A stretch of 24,251 nt of DNA from Welwitschia mirabilis (lineage: Eukaryota > Gnetophyta > Gnetopsida > Welwitschiales), in NCBI GenBank assembly GCA_051453625.1, contig JBOZIK010000001.1:208828140-208852390 (forward strand), read 5' to 3'. The position numbers and the translations under genes are program-made. The notes under the pieces were generated by a model. The model had not been told where the DNA came from. It made no database searches and saw nothing but the letters and a program-made list of their open reading frames with translations. Shown piece by piece: positions 11,219 to 20,429 of this stretch. Positions within the stretch are counted from its first letter, which is position 1; each line of letters starts with the position of its first letter.

Positions 11219-11392
11219 GTAGTTCAACTAGTGAGACATTGTCCTTCATTTACGATGTCATGAGTTTAAACATTTGAATGACTTGATTAGCATACTATGA
11301 GGCTCTATATGTAAATAAATCATTTGTTTGGACAAATCTTTATAACTATACTCCTAGGAAAAAATATTATTACTAAAGTTTTAAGTTTGGCA
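11219..11392 (+). repeat. tRNA-like (SINE-like) repeat S1, copy C
   Basis: Shows TAGTTCAACTAGTGAGACAT (box-A-like), GTCATGAGTTTAAACAT (box-B-like), GATTAGCATACTATGAGGC, AATAAATCATTTGTTTGGAC and a right end AAAGTTTTAAGTTTGGCACC. It is the most complete copy in the window and defines an element of about 175 bp. Confidence 0.6.
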
Positions 11393-11989
11393 CCACCTCC
11401 TCCCTTCCTCCCCTAGCCAACCTCCTTTCTTGTAATCTTCTTATTTGTAACTTTAAATATTCATCTTATATTAGTGTTCCATAACTTTAAGAAGGGTATT
11501 ACGTTTCTCCAACTTTTCAAATCTAATTGAGGCTTGTTAATGTACAACATGATATGAAAGAAAACTAATAAAATAATCCATCAAAAGATGTGTACTTCAG
11601 AGCAATTGTTAACATTAAATTCCATTCTTATTTGGGAATATTACATGCAAATGATATTTTTTTTCTTTGGGTATATAGTGATTAGTGATGTTAAATAAGA
11701 GGTACATAAAGAATTGAGGTAGAAAACTAGTAAATGTACTATGATATTGATAACTTAGCAATCTTAAAAATCTAGGTACAACTTAAAATTAAGTTAAAAA
11801 GCATTATTAGATTATCCTAGAAATATAAAGATGATTCCACATAAAGGTATGATTGACATTAATAAAGTTATTATTATGCATAACATTGTAAAATTTAGTT
11901 GGACAGGTTCCTATGAAACAAACATCTTGAAGGCTTGATTTGGCTATACCTATTAGATTGAAATTTCATGTTCCTTAATAAATATGATG
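11393..11989. other. Intergenic DNA with a C-rich tract
   Basis: A C-rich pyrimidine tract (ACCTCCTCCCTTCCTCCCCT) lies at 11395-11414, unusual in this AT-rich setting. The remainder shows no gene or repeat that I can define. Confidence 0.5.
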
Positions 11990-12432
11990 NNNNNNNNNNN
12001 NNNNNNNNNNNNNNNNNNNNNNNNNNNNNNNNNNNNNNNNNNNNNNNNNNNNNNNNNNNNNNNNNNNNNNNNNNNNNNNNNNNNNNNNNNNNNNNNNNNN
12101 NNNNNNNNNNNNNNNNNNNNNNNNNNNNNNNNNNNNNNNNNNNNNNNNNNNNNNNNNNNNNNNNNNNNNNNNNNNNNNNNNNNNNNNNNNNNNNNNNNNN
12201 NNNNNNNNNNNNNNNNNNNNNNNNNNNNNNNNNNNNNNNNNNNNNNNNNNNNNNNNNNNNNNNNNNNNNNNNNNNNNNNNNNNNNNNNNNNNNNNNNNNN
12301 NNNNNNNNNNNNNNNNNNNNNNNNNNNNNNNNNNNNNNNNNNNNNNNNNNNNNNNNNNNNNNNNNNNNNNNNNNNNNNNNNNNNNNNNNNNNNNNNNNNN
12401 NNNNNNNNNNNNNNNNNNNNNNNNNNNNNNNN
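11990..12432. other. Assembly gap (443 N)
   Basis: Run of N. Unlike the gaps at 2780 and 17938, its two flanks do not repeat each other. Long frames crossing it are artefacts of reading through N. Confidence 0.95.
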
Positions 12433-15400
12433 CATGAATACTTTTCCAACTTCTTGAATCCCATCATACCTTGAAAATCCCATTGTCTCATCCAAATTAT
12501 TTATTGGTCTTGATATCTCCAATGAGCTTGCTACACCTTTGGCTTGATATCTCATGTACAAGACCAATCATCTTTTGACATGCATGAGGGTGAAAACCCT
12601 AAATTAACCTTTAAAAACTAATTAAAACCTATTTTAAAGGATTAAGAAAAAGCAAAAAGAACTCATAAAAACTAGAACTAGAGTAGTTTCATTATAATCA
12701 CAGAGAATTATCACAATAAAGTACTGAGTAGTGTTGTAGTAATTTTCTAACCGATCCCTTAGCAATGATGTCTTTCAACATCCTCAAAGCCATCTATTCT
12801 AGCTTTTCCTCTTCTCCAATCTTGATGCTACCCCTTGGCATACATTGTTGCATTCTTTTGGACATGCATGATCTCTTATAACTGAAGATTATCAACAAGA
12901 GACTATTCATTTTGTTATTTTTAATATTTGAATTATTTTGGATTGATATTCTATTTTTCTTAAAGTCTATGATTTGTGTGATTTTGATAATAATTTGGTT
13001 TTATAGTCCATTTTTAGTTATTTCAATTTTTGTTTCATCATGTTTATTAATATGCATTATGTTCATTCTCACTATTACCTCTGTTAAATGGCACAAACTT
13101 CGGTTTCTTTTACTCTTTCAAATTAAAAACAAATCGATTTCTAATTTTCTATCCCTTAATCCTATGAGATATTTTTGTTAGAACCCTCAGTAAAATTCGT
13201 CTTATAGGTGCTAAATTTCCTATTAGAATTTGTAATATGTATGTTTTAATATCATGTTCATAGTTTTTTAAAAACATTTTATAAATAAAACATTAATAAT
13301 GGTGAACATTAAAATTAACATTGAAACATTATTTTATGATGGCTTATGCAGTTTGAAAGTTCCATGTGCTCAAAGGTCCCTTTCCAGTTGGAAGTGTTTC
13401 TTAATAAAATACTCTTGTAAATATTCTAATGAAATAAGATGATGAAGATTATTAGTTTTCATTCCTCATTCTTATATATTGGTAAAAGGTTATAACACAT
13501 AAGAGATGTACTTTGAACAATATTAATTTAATGGTTCTTATAATTTAACATAAGTACATGTTTTGTAATAGGCACACATTTCTTATTCTTTTATTCAAGG
13601 ATTATTAGCTTGTACTAATTAATCCTCTTATTTTCCAACACTCTTCTTCAAGATAATAATCTTTGGGATACATGTTTTATTTTAATTTTGTTTTGGGAAC
13701 TAGAACTTTAAGGAATCATCTATTAAGTCATCCTTTTTAGGAAGCTTCTTTCTTCAATGAAGTGGCTCCCTCTTGTTTTGGAATAAATGCAAAGGGGAAT
13801 GATTTTATTTCTAGTTTCATGTTATAAAACATGTCTTGTTTTGTAACATGAATGTAATTCATCTTCCAAGTGCTGTCTTGTCAAAACTTATTATGGAATG
13901 TCTTTATAGATGCCTTCTTTCATCACTTTGTAGCTTGCTCCACATTTGTCAATTTTAGGTTTATCAACTATACTTTCATGACTTTTCTCCTTTCACGTTT
14001 CATCATGCTTCTTCATAGACATATGTTGTTTCTTTTTTTGATACTATTTCATTTTGTTTCTTTTAAGAAATATTTTTGTTTTAAGTAAACATCTCATTCT
14101 AACTAGATTGTTAACATCATGCTATGTTAATATTGGTCTTACCACTTTAAAAATTTGTAAATTCAAGCTTTAAATTTGTTGAGTTTCTTTTATTCTTATC
14201 CTTCTATCTTTTTTTTTTTTTTTAAATTTTGATAAAATGGGCTTTCTGAAAAATATCTATTTTATGGCTCGTTGATTTAAGCACTACTTTTTCAAACCTT
14301 CTATTAAACCAACCACTTACTGGTTTGGAAACTTTCCAAACTAAGTTTCACTCTTGAAGTCTAATTCTATAGGAAATAGTTTTATCTTGATGAAATAATT
14401 TATTTATTAGAAAAACACTTTTACTATGAAAGGATTTCTACTTTGTCTTCACTTTCATATAGTTCTAGGTTTGGCAAAGTATGCTTCAAGAAATAATTTT
14501 GGAGAAACTAATTACTTTCCAACACTTTTTTTGAGAATGTGTCTAGATATCTTTCAACAATTATGAAACTACTATTTCCTATCAATAATTAGAAAACCCT
14601 TCTTTAATTGTTTTATTGAAAAATGAAGACTCAAAGTAAGAGAGTGAAATTTTTTTATCCCATTTTGTCTCCCTTAATATCATTCTTGTATGATTTTATT
14701 TTGCAAAGATTTCATTGATTTCGTAATATTGGCTCTTTTCTTTTTCCCATTTTTTCCCCTCCCCTTTAAAAGTCCATCCATGAATTACAAACTGCTAGAA
14801 TTCATCAATATAATTCTTTTAGGAAGTGAAACTTCATCTTAATGTACTTCATCTACTTATAAAAATAGGATTATTCACTAATTTGGTAGCACTTAGTTAT
14901 CCAAAATATTTCTTTTAGCAAGTTTAATGATTGGATGAATCCACTTCAACATATTATTGTTGCTTGCAACTTATTAGGTCATGTTTCAGCTAGGTACTTT
15001 TAATACATTCATTGCTAGCAATTGATTTTAAAACTTTGTAAACTCTATTATTATTGTTTTTAAGTGTTAGACTGCATTGGATAGTTTCAACTGGTTAAAA
15101 ATATGATATGATTTCTTATTTAGTACTCCTTTAGTTTTGTCTATCTTCAAGTATTCTTAGAATGAAGTAATCTTATAAAATAATCTGTGTTACATTACGT
15201 ATTTGAAACCTTGGACTTCATGTAGTAATCTTCAGATTTGGTAAAACATCTTGTTTCATGTTTTTACAAAGCTTTTGTCTTCATATTCTTATGCTAAGAC
15301 ATGTTTCATGCACATCTCTTATGTACATTATTTATTTTATCATGCCTTTCACGTCTTTATGAATGTATGCACTTCTAGTTTGGGTTGACGAACCTTTTAA

Positions 15401-16776
15401 GATTACCTTCCTCTTCTAAAGATCCTCTTCCACCATTTATTTTTAGATATTCTTTCATTAGCCATTTTTTATCTAATTTTTATGACTTTTTTTATGAGTT
15501 TCTTGAAACTAGTTTCATCTTATACTAGTTTCAATGATGTTTTTGCTTTATTTATTATACTCTAATTATTAGACTATTTTGGCTTTTTGAGACAACTGGT
15601 TTTTCATTTTTAGTTGTGGATCAAAGCGTGACTTTTGATTTTATCTCAGCCTCTAGATGTTAATGCTTTGGTGGTTGATGAACTTTGTCTTTATTAAACA
15701 AGAACAAGAGCACATCAACAATATTGTTGATTTTCCAATTTCATAGCTTCATCACTACATGTTTTGTAGATGCTTGTGAAACATCTTCAGTTCACAAACT
15801 TAAGGTATCCTATTTGTAGGAAGTGGTTGGTTGTTCCATAACATAGGATCATAGTGATTCAACTACCATATTGAACTCATTCTTATCTTTTGGTGTTTCA
15901 TAATATTTAGGTGTGTTGTCAGTGGATAGCTCCTTTCTGATCTTGTTAATCTTCATCATAATATTCTTGGTTTATTGCTTTAGTTTCATCAGTAAGGATT
16001 ACAAGGCATTGATCTTTAATGGAACCCTTTTTTTAATTTTTATTCTTTTTTGTTCTTTTTCCTTCTCCTTTTATAACATAAATCATGAAACACAAAAAAA
16101 ATTCAAGAATTTGTCTTCATTGGGATCATCCACTTCATCTCTATAGCTTTAGAACATTGACACTAGATGGAATCACTCATCTTTAACAAAACATAAGCAT
16201 CTTAGTTTATACCACCTTGTGCTAAGACTTTGGGCAGGCTTGATTTAGAAAGGCTTTGAGATAGTGTTATAAATTTAAAAGTGTTATATTACAACATTAT
16301 TTTTTTGTTTTAGAGTGAGTTATGACTTCATTAGTGTTTACCTTGGTTTTGAGAATCCTGAGTTTTTTCATGCTTTATTTCATTTCATTATTTTTATTGT
16401 TAACTTTCCTTTTGTTATTTCACAGAAAGAGCTTAATGACTTTATCTAGTGAACTTAGAACAACTTATAATCTACACCTAAATCCTCATCTCATTTTATT
16501 AGGTTTCATCATTTTATTGCAAGCAAAACTAAGTTTCATAAATGAAACTAAGCCTTGGATGAAACCACTATTTTATGGGAACAACTATTTTATGATGAGA
16601 TATTTATTGTACTAAAGTTATTTTATGTTTGAACTCTTATTGAACCAATTTGTTTTAGGTTGTAAATTTATTCAACCTCTTACTTCAACTTATGCATTTT
16701 TTTTTTAAGTTTATAAACTTTTAAAACTTGTTTGTGGATATAAGTGTTTTGTGTTTTTTAGTCTTCCTCGATATTA
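12433..16776. other. T-rich intergenic DNA with small hydrophobic frames, no gene seen
   Basis: The plus strand is strongly T-rich. ATG-started frames at 12912, 13870, 15913 and 16322 (72-97 codons) translate to Phe/Leu/Ile-rich strings, as expected from T-rich DNA and not from membrane-protein genes. They lack conserved motifs and neighbours. Just right of the gap, 12433-12567 on the minus strand has a more protein-like frame (including MRYQAKGVASSLEISRP) that stays open into the gap, a possible decayed exon or retroelement piece. A T-run lies at about 14209-14223, and a C/T tract at 14741-14765. GTTTC/GAAAC words are frequent between 14.3 and 16.6 kb. Confidence 0.55.
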
Positions 16777-16944
16777 GATAATTTTGATAATGATGACAAT
16801 TACCAATCTAGGTAGCAATATAGGAATTACAGGAGGGATCAAAATTATCGTAGAGACCATCAGCCTTACTCTCATCGTATGGGAGTACCTCAACTGATAC
16901 CCTTAAAAAGATTCCAACCTTTTAAACATTATATGAATTACCCT
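16777..16944 (+). pseudogene. Relic reading frame with NYRRD repeats, origin unknown
   Basis: Read in one frame, 56 codons give an Asn/Tyr/Arg/Asp/Gln-rich peptide with one internal stop (TAG at 16813) and a terminal TGA at 16945. Codons 17-22 and 23-28 (16825-16842 and 16843-16860) encode NYRRDQ and NYRRDH. The first five codon pairs differ only synonymously (TAC/TAT, AGG/CGT, AGG/AGA, GAT/GAC) or not at all, which suggests past selection on the protein. The sequence TGTTTTTTAG just upstream resembles a splice acceptor. A basic, low-complexity composition fits a gag-like or RNA-binding segment, but I recognise no family. It lies directly left of the plastid-derived block and is probably not part of it. 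Confidence 0.35.
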
Positions 16945-17007
16945 TGAATTAACACTTTCATTTAGTAAAAATGTACAAAATGAGACTTGTTGAAAAAATT
17001 ATTAACC

Positions 17008-17118
17008 TTCTTTTTTATAACTAGGATTATTTCCTAGATCATTTGACAAAAATTTAAAAAGAAAAAGGAAAATAAAGAAGGTTACTACCATATAAAACAA
17101 TACCTTAAGAGTAAGTAT
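17008..17118 (-). pseudogene. psbI: Decayed plastid psbI copy (photosystem II protein I), nuclear
   Basis: In plastids PsbI is a 36-residue single-helix subunit of photosystem II, next to the reaction-centre core in the thylakoid membrane. On the minus strand all 36 codon positions can be read without an indel or internal stop from 17118 downwards. By eye 20 of 36 residues match my memory of PsbI, including TLK near the start, a hydrophobic middle and LSND.GNNP near the end. The start ATG is now ATA, the stop codon reads GAA, and the C-terminal Gly-Arg-Glu-Glu has become Ser-Tyr-Lys-Lys, largely G-to-A and C-to-T changes. Its order and strand with psbK and trnQ match the plastid trnQ-psbK-psbI cluster. 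It cannot be functional: there is no start codon and this is a nuclear setting. Confidence 0.85.
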
Positions 17119-17208
17119 TACATAATCTCTGAGGTTATTTCTTATTTAAGATAAATAATCTAGATCAAAATTATTTAATTGTATCATATATAGATAGCAA
17201 ATACAAAT

Positions 17209-17245
17209 TCAAATCTTATTTTTTTGAAGAAAAAATAAGATTTGA
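17209..17245. repeat. Perfect 16-bp inverted repeat with a 5-base loop
   Basis: Arm 17209-17224 (TCAAATCTTATTTTTT) and arm 17230-17245 (AAAAAATAAGATTTGA) are exact complements around TGAAG. Pairing resumes for three more bases after one mismatch. It lies between the psbI and psbK relics, where plastid 3' ends often carry stem-loops, so it may be a derived psbK 3' hairpin. Confidence 0.85.
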
Positions 17246-17297
17246 TTTTTTGAAATAAAATTCAAGATAATAGTTGTGGAAACTTTTTTGCATTTAT

Positions 17298-17433
17298 CTA
17301 GTGAAAACTTATAGTGGCCTGCCAAACAAAATCTAATAGAAAAAAGAACATTAGAATAACTAGCATTACAACAATTGGGTCGAAAATTGCATATGCTTTA
17401 AGTAGTTTGCATAAAAGAAAGTTGCTTTGAAGA
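17298..17433 (-). pseudogene. psbK: Decayed plastid psbK copy (photosystem II protein K), nuclear
   Basis: PsbK is a small single-helix photosystem II subunit made in the plastid as a short precursor. The minus strand reads [13 protein letters not shown], then [16 protein letters not shown] and a TAG stop at 17298-17300, matching the mature part and C-terminus of PsbK. Relative to the functional protein as I remember it, PEA has become LKA and both prolines before the FFFLL helix have been lost (CCN to CTN). One codon is deleted after PIV. These are mostly C-to-T or G-to-A changes. The N-terminal precursor part is not recognisable and stops appear upstream, so no start can be assigned. It lies 180 bp from the psbI relic on the same strand, as in plastid genomes. 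Confidence 0.9.
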
Positions 17434-17667
17434 ACAAAGTATTTTATAATAGAAAATTAAGCATAACTAGTCTTCCCTCAAACAGTCAGTTTTTCTTTAA
17501 ATTCATAAATATTTTTCCACAAATCCATTTAGATTTTGATTGATAATTTTTTAGACATTCTTTTACTATAGATACTAGAGATTAATCATTTTGTATATCA
17601 CTTAGTTCAGGTAGATTGGGAAGATATCTTTATTTGAGTTGTATAGAACTTAGCTAGTTTTTATGAG

Positions 17668-17728
17668 TTGACAATAAAAAAATAAAATTATTGACAATAA
17701 AAAAATGAAATTATTATTTCATTTTTTT
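17668..17728. repeat. 23-bp tandem duplication overlapping a 13-bp inverted repeat
   Basis: 17668-17690 and 17691-17713 are copies of TTGACAATAAAAAAATAAAATTA-type sequence with one difference. The second copy overlaps a hairpin whose arms are 17699-17711 (AAAAAAATGAAAT) and 17716-17728 around TATT. Located in the spacer between the psbK and trnQ relics. Confidence 0.85.
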
Positions 17729-17907
17729 TATGACTTCAACTCAACTTATTTAACTTATATTTACTTTTTAGGTAACTCGGGTTTGACAATGAACATTCTA
17801 CAACTTATAATTATACATATCTATATATAGTTGGCAGTAACATGACTTAATACTTATATTGTCTAAAATATTTATGAGAAATGGATTCTCTTGTTTACTT
17901 AAAAACA

Positions 17908-17937
17908 TGAGGCATTGCCAAGTGATAAGGTCATAGG
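17908..17937 (+). pseudogene. trnQ-UUG: 5' part of a decayed plastid trnQ-UUG, cut by a gap
   Basis: TGAGGCATTGCCAAGTGATA followed by AGGTCATAGG matches the first 30 bases of plastid tRNA-Gln (acceptor 5' strand, D arm). Several G-to-A, C-to-T and G-to-T changes are present. It is divergent from the psbK relic, as in plastid genomes. The run of N starts inside the D-arm/anticodon boundary, so the rest is unseen. Two changes (GTGG to ATTG in the acceptor/D region and GTGG to GTGA in the D loop) are shared with the second copy at 18620. Confidence 0.85.
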
Positions 17938-18619
17938 NNNNNNNNNNNNNNNNNNNNNNNNNNNNNNNNNNNNNNNNNNNNNNNNNNNNNNNNNNNNNNN
18001 NNNNNNNNNNNNNNNNNNNNNNNNNNNNNNNNNNNNNNNNNNNNNNNNNNNNNNNNNNNNNNNNNNNNNNNNNNNNNNNNNNNNNNNNNNNNNNNNNNNN
18101 NNNNNNNNNNNNNNNNNNNNNNNNNNNNNNNNNNNNNNNNNNNNNNNNNNNNNNNNNNNNNNNNNNNNNNNNNNNNNNNNNNNNNNNNNNNNNNNNNNNN
18201 NNNNNNNNNNNNNNNNNNNNNNNNNNNNNNNNNNNNNNNNNNNNNNNNNNNNNNNNNNNNNNNNNNNNNNNNNNNNNNNNNNNNNNNNNNNNNNNNNNNN
18301 NNNNNNNNNNNNNNNNNNNNNNNNNNNNNNNNNNNNNNNNNNNNNNNNNNNNNNNNNNNNNNNNNNNNNNNNNNNNNNNNNNNNNNNNNNNNNNNNNNNN
18401 NNNNNNNNNNNNNNNNNNNNNNNNNNNNNNNNNNNNNNNNNNNNNNNNNNNNNNNNNNNNNNNNNNNNNNNNNNNNNNNNNNNNNNNNNNNNNNNNNNNN
18501 NNNNNNNNNNNNNNNNNNNNNNNNNNNNNNNNNNNNNNNNNNNNNNNNNNNNNNNNNNNNNNNNNNNNNNNNNNNNNNNNNNNNNNNNNNNNNNNNNNNN
18601 NNNNNNNNNNNNNNNNNNN
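17938..18619. other. Assembly gap (682 N) flanked by two trnQ relics
   Basis: Run of N. Both flanks carry the start of the same decayed trnQ, 710 bp apart in the same orientation, so the gap covers a tandem duplication or an unmerged overlap. Confidence 0.95.
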
Positions 18620-18688
18620 AAGCATTGCCAAGTGATAAGGCAATAGGTTTTGGTCCTTTTATTTAAAGGTTTGAATCTTTCATCCCAG
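18620..18688 (+). pseudogene. trnQ-UUG: Decayed plastid trnQ-UUG copy, nearly full length
   Basis: From base 3 to base 72 this follows plastid tRNA-Gln(UUG) without clear indels. It has AAGCATTGCCAAGTGATAAG, then AGGTTTTGGTCC with the UUG anticodon intact at 18650-18652, AGGTTTGAATCTTTC in the T arm and ATCCCAG at the 3' end. The acceptor stem, anticodon stem (GG versus CC partly lost) and T stem have G-to-A and C-to-T changes, so the cloverleaf is weakened. The first two bases fall in the gap. It is a pseudogene in a plastid-derived insert and is not expected to be transcribed as a tRNA, although the boxes A and B it carries are not completely destroyed. Confidence 0.92.
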
Positions 18689-18864
18689 GCTCAAAAATCC
18701 TTTTTTTTTAATGCAATGAAGAAGAGTCAAAAGAAAAATCTATGTGCGTTCGATTGATTGATAATAGAATCCAACTTCACAGTCAAAAGGGGCCCCCATA
18801 ACAAAAAGGAAGCATTGGTTGTAAAAGATAGAAAAAGGAATAAAAAAATAATGTTTGATTTGAT

Positions 18865-18936
18865 AAAGGAATTCTTGTATGAAAAGAAATTCCTACATTA
18901 AAAGGAGTTCTCCCATTCAAAGGAATTCTTACATTA
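18865..18936. repeat. 18-bp minisatellite, four units
   Basis: Units start at 18865, 18883, 18901 and 18919, exactly 18 bp apart, with consensus AAAGGAATTCTTACATTA and several changes between units. It lies between the trnQ and 16S relics. On the minus strand the array reads as a six-residue repeat (NVRIPL, NGRTPF, NVGISF, HTRIPL), but that frame runs on into antisense 16S, so I treat it as non-coding. Confidence 0.9.
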
Positions 18937-18966
18937 ACATTAAAATGTAGAATTTTAGTTGTCCTT

Positions 18967-19610
18967 GGAATTTCGGTGGAGCAGTGAAATGTGTTGAGAT
19001 TGAAAAGAATACTAAAGATGAAAGTACTTTGTTGAACTCGCACTAATACTAAGAGATAAAAGCTAGGAAAGCGAATGGGATTAGAGACCCTAGTAGTCCT
19101 AGCCATAAATAATAAATACTAAGTGCTATGCATATCGACCTATGTAGTGTTGTAGCTAACACATTAATTATCTCATCTAGGAAGTAAGTTCATCAGAATA
19201 AAACTAGAAGAAATTGATTGAGGCCCATCTAAGCTAAAAAAGAAAATCTCTTCCAAGAAGAATCCTTATTTCCCTAATTATGATAATACATACATAGCCT
19301 ATCAACAAAAACAAGTAAAATTAAATAGCATGTTATGGTTGAGATGAAAAGTAGCAGATGAGGATATTCTTATCTCAGTAGACTAAACAATAATTTATAC
19401 TTTTGCTGATGATCAAATAAAGTCAATAGCAATAATCCATTGGAATGGAAAATAATCAAAACTAATAATACATTATACTAAAAAAATATTTGCATAATTG
19501 TTGGTCAGCCATATGGTAGTGAATTCATTCTTAAGCCTTATAGATTGCTCATCACACTATAGGAACCAGCTAGGTTTGCAAGCAAAGGATTAGAAATGCT
19601 AGAAAAAATG
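18967..19610 (+). pseudogene. rrn16: Decayed 3' half of plastid 16S rRNA (rrn16), nuclear
   Basis: Plastid 16S rRNA forms the core of the small ribosomal subunit. Recognisable segments occur in the correct order: GGTGGAGCAGTGAAATG at 18975, AAAGCTAGGAAAGCGAATGG, GGATTAGAGACCCTAGTAG (the universal 790-loop region) at 19078, and TGTAGCTAACACATTAATTA at 19151. AAATTGATTGAGGCCC (the 920 region) follows at 19211. After a poorly conserved middle come GGTCAGCCATATGGTAGTGA and the ATCACACTATAGGAACCAGC region at 19503-19570. The distance between the outer landmarks is about 160 bp shorter than I expect for intact rRNA, so there are internal deletions. Changes are mostly C-to-T and G-to-A. The 5' 40 percent is absent and the exact 3' limit is unclear. 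Plus-strand orientation; normally trnI follows, but it is not here. Confidence 0.93.
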
Positions 19611-20429
19611 TTATGATCATTACAATTTATCATCAAAACCTATATGATTTTATATAGTAATGAGTACTCAAAAAGATTTTGTAGTAATGTCAATTTAGGT
19701 ATGGAACAACCACCCAAGAGGGAAGACCCAATATGATCAAGTTATATAAAAAAGATTGTGTCCATATAATCACGCATTTATTCATAGATTTTTAAAAATT
19801 TACTCCTTGGATCTTAATGAAAGTACAATACCCTTAACTATCTAAGATTAAATAAAAATAAAATTATTTTGTAATAGAGTATGTTATGTTTAGTGTGTAA
19901 CTTATTAAACTAATCTTCTTATTTTCTATTGAAAAAACCTAGAAATAGGTTTACGTACATTACTGGGGAAAGAAAAATCTTTACCCTTTACACAATAAGG
20001 TTCAAAAAGACACAGAGAAAAAGGCTTCATTTTTTACAATCAAAATAAAGATTAAAAAGTAGTAATAAGAGTTGAGTTTCACTATATTTTTTAAGTTATG
20101 AAAATTGTAATTGCAATTCTTGAAAAAAATTGCCAAAATAAATCCTTTTTATTTCTTTTTGTTTTTATTTTTTTTTGGAACAGAAATCTCTATGATTTTA
20201 GGTTCTTATAACACTAGTTTTGAGAAAGAACTTTTTGAAAAATAGCAGAGCAACAAGGATCATGTAGTGTAGCCATTTGGGTAAGTGTTATGCAATTTAA
20301 AGGCAACTAATTTCTATACATACAATATACAAATTTGCTACAAGATACCCCATAAATATTGACTATTGTATTAATCTGAGCAATCCACAAGTGATGAAAA
20401 ACTCTTTTTATTTTTATTCTATTTCTTTT
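19611..20429. other. A-rich DNA between plastid relics, origin not resolved
   Basis: This sequence might contain further plastid pieces, because plastid relics lie on both sides, but I could not match it to a plastid gene. Frames are broken by stops. T-runs lie near 20156-20177. The stretch 20244-20360 looks less simple than the rest and could be an unidentified relic. Confidence 0.4.

Noticed and set aside
11895-12567. Four overlapping frames across the N run at 11990-12432
   Set aside because: Same artefact. Only the minus-strand part right of the gap is somewhat protein-like, and it was noted under the intergenic entry, not called as a gene.
16322-16615. 97-codon hydrophobic frame resembling a membrane protein
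   Set aside because: T-rich DNA always yields Phe/Leu/Ile-rich frames, and no motif, neighbour or codon pattern supports it.
17798-18646. Frames of 243-281 codons across the N run at 17938-18619
   Set aside because: The visible ends are trnQ relic sequence, not coding sequence.
17908-18688. Functional duplicated trnQ as known in some cupressophyte plastid genomes
   Set aside because: Both copies are decayed, share nuclear-type substitutions and are in direct orientation. The window is nuclear, not plastid.
18783-19106. 107-codon minus-strand frame
   Set aside because: It is the antisense of the 16S relic and the 18-bp minisatellite.
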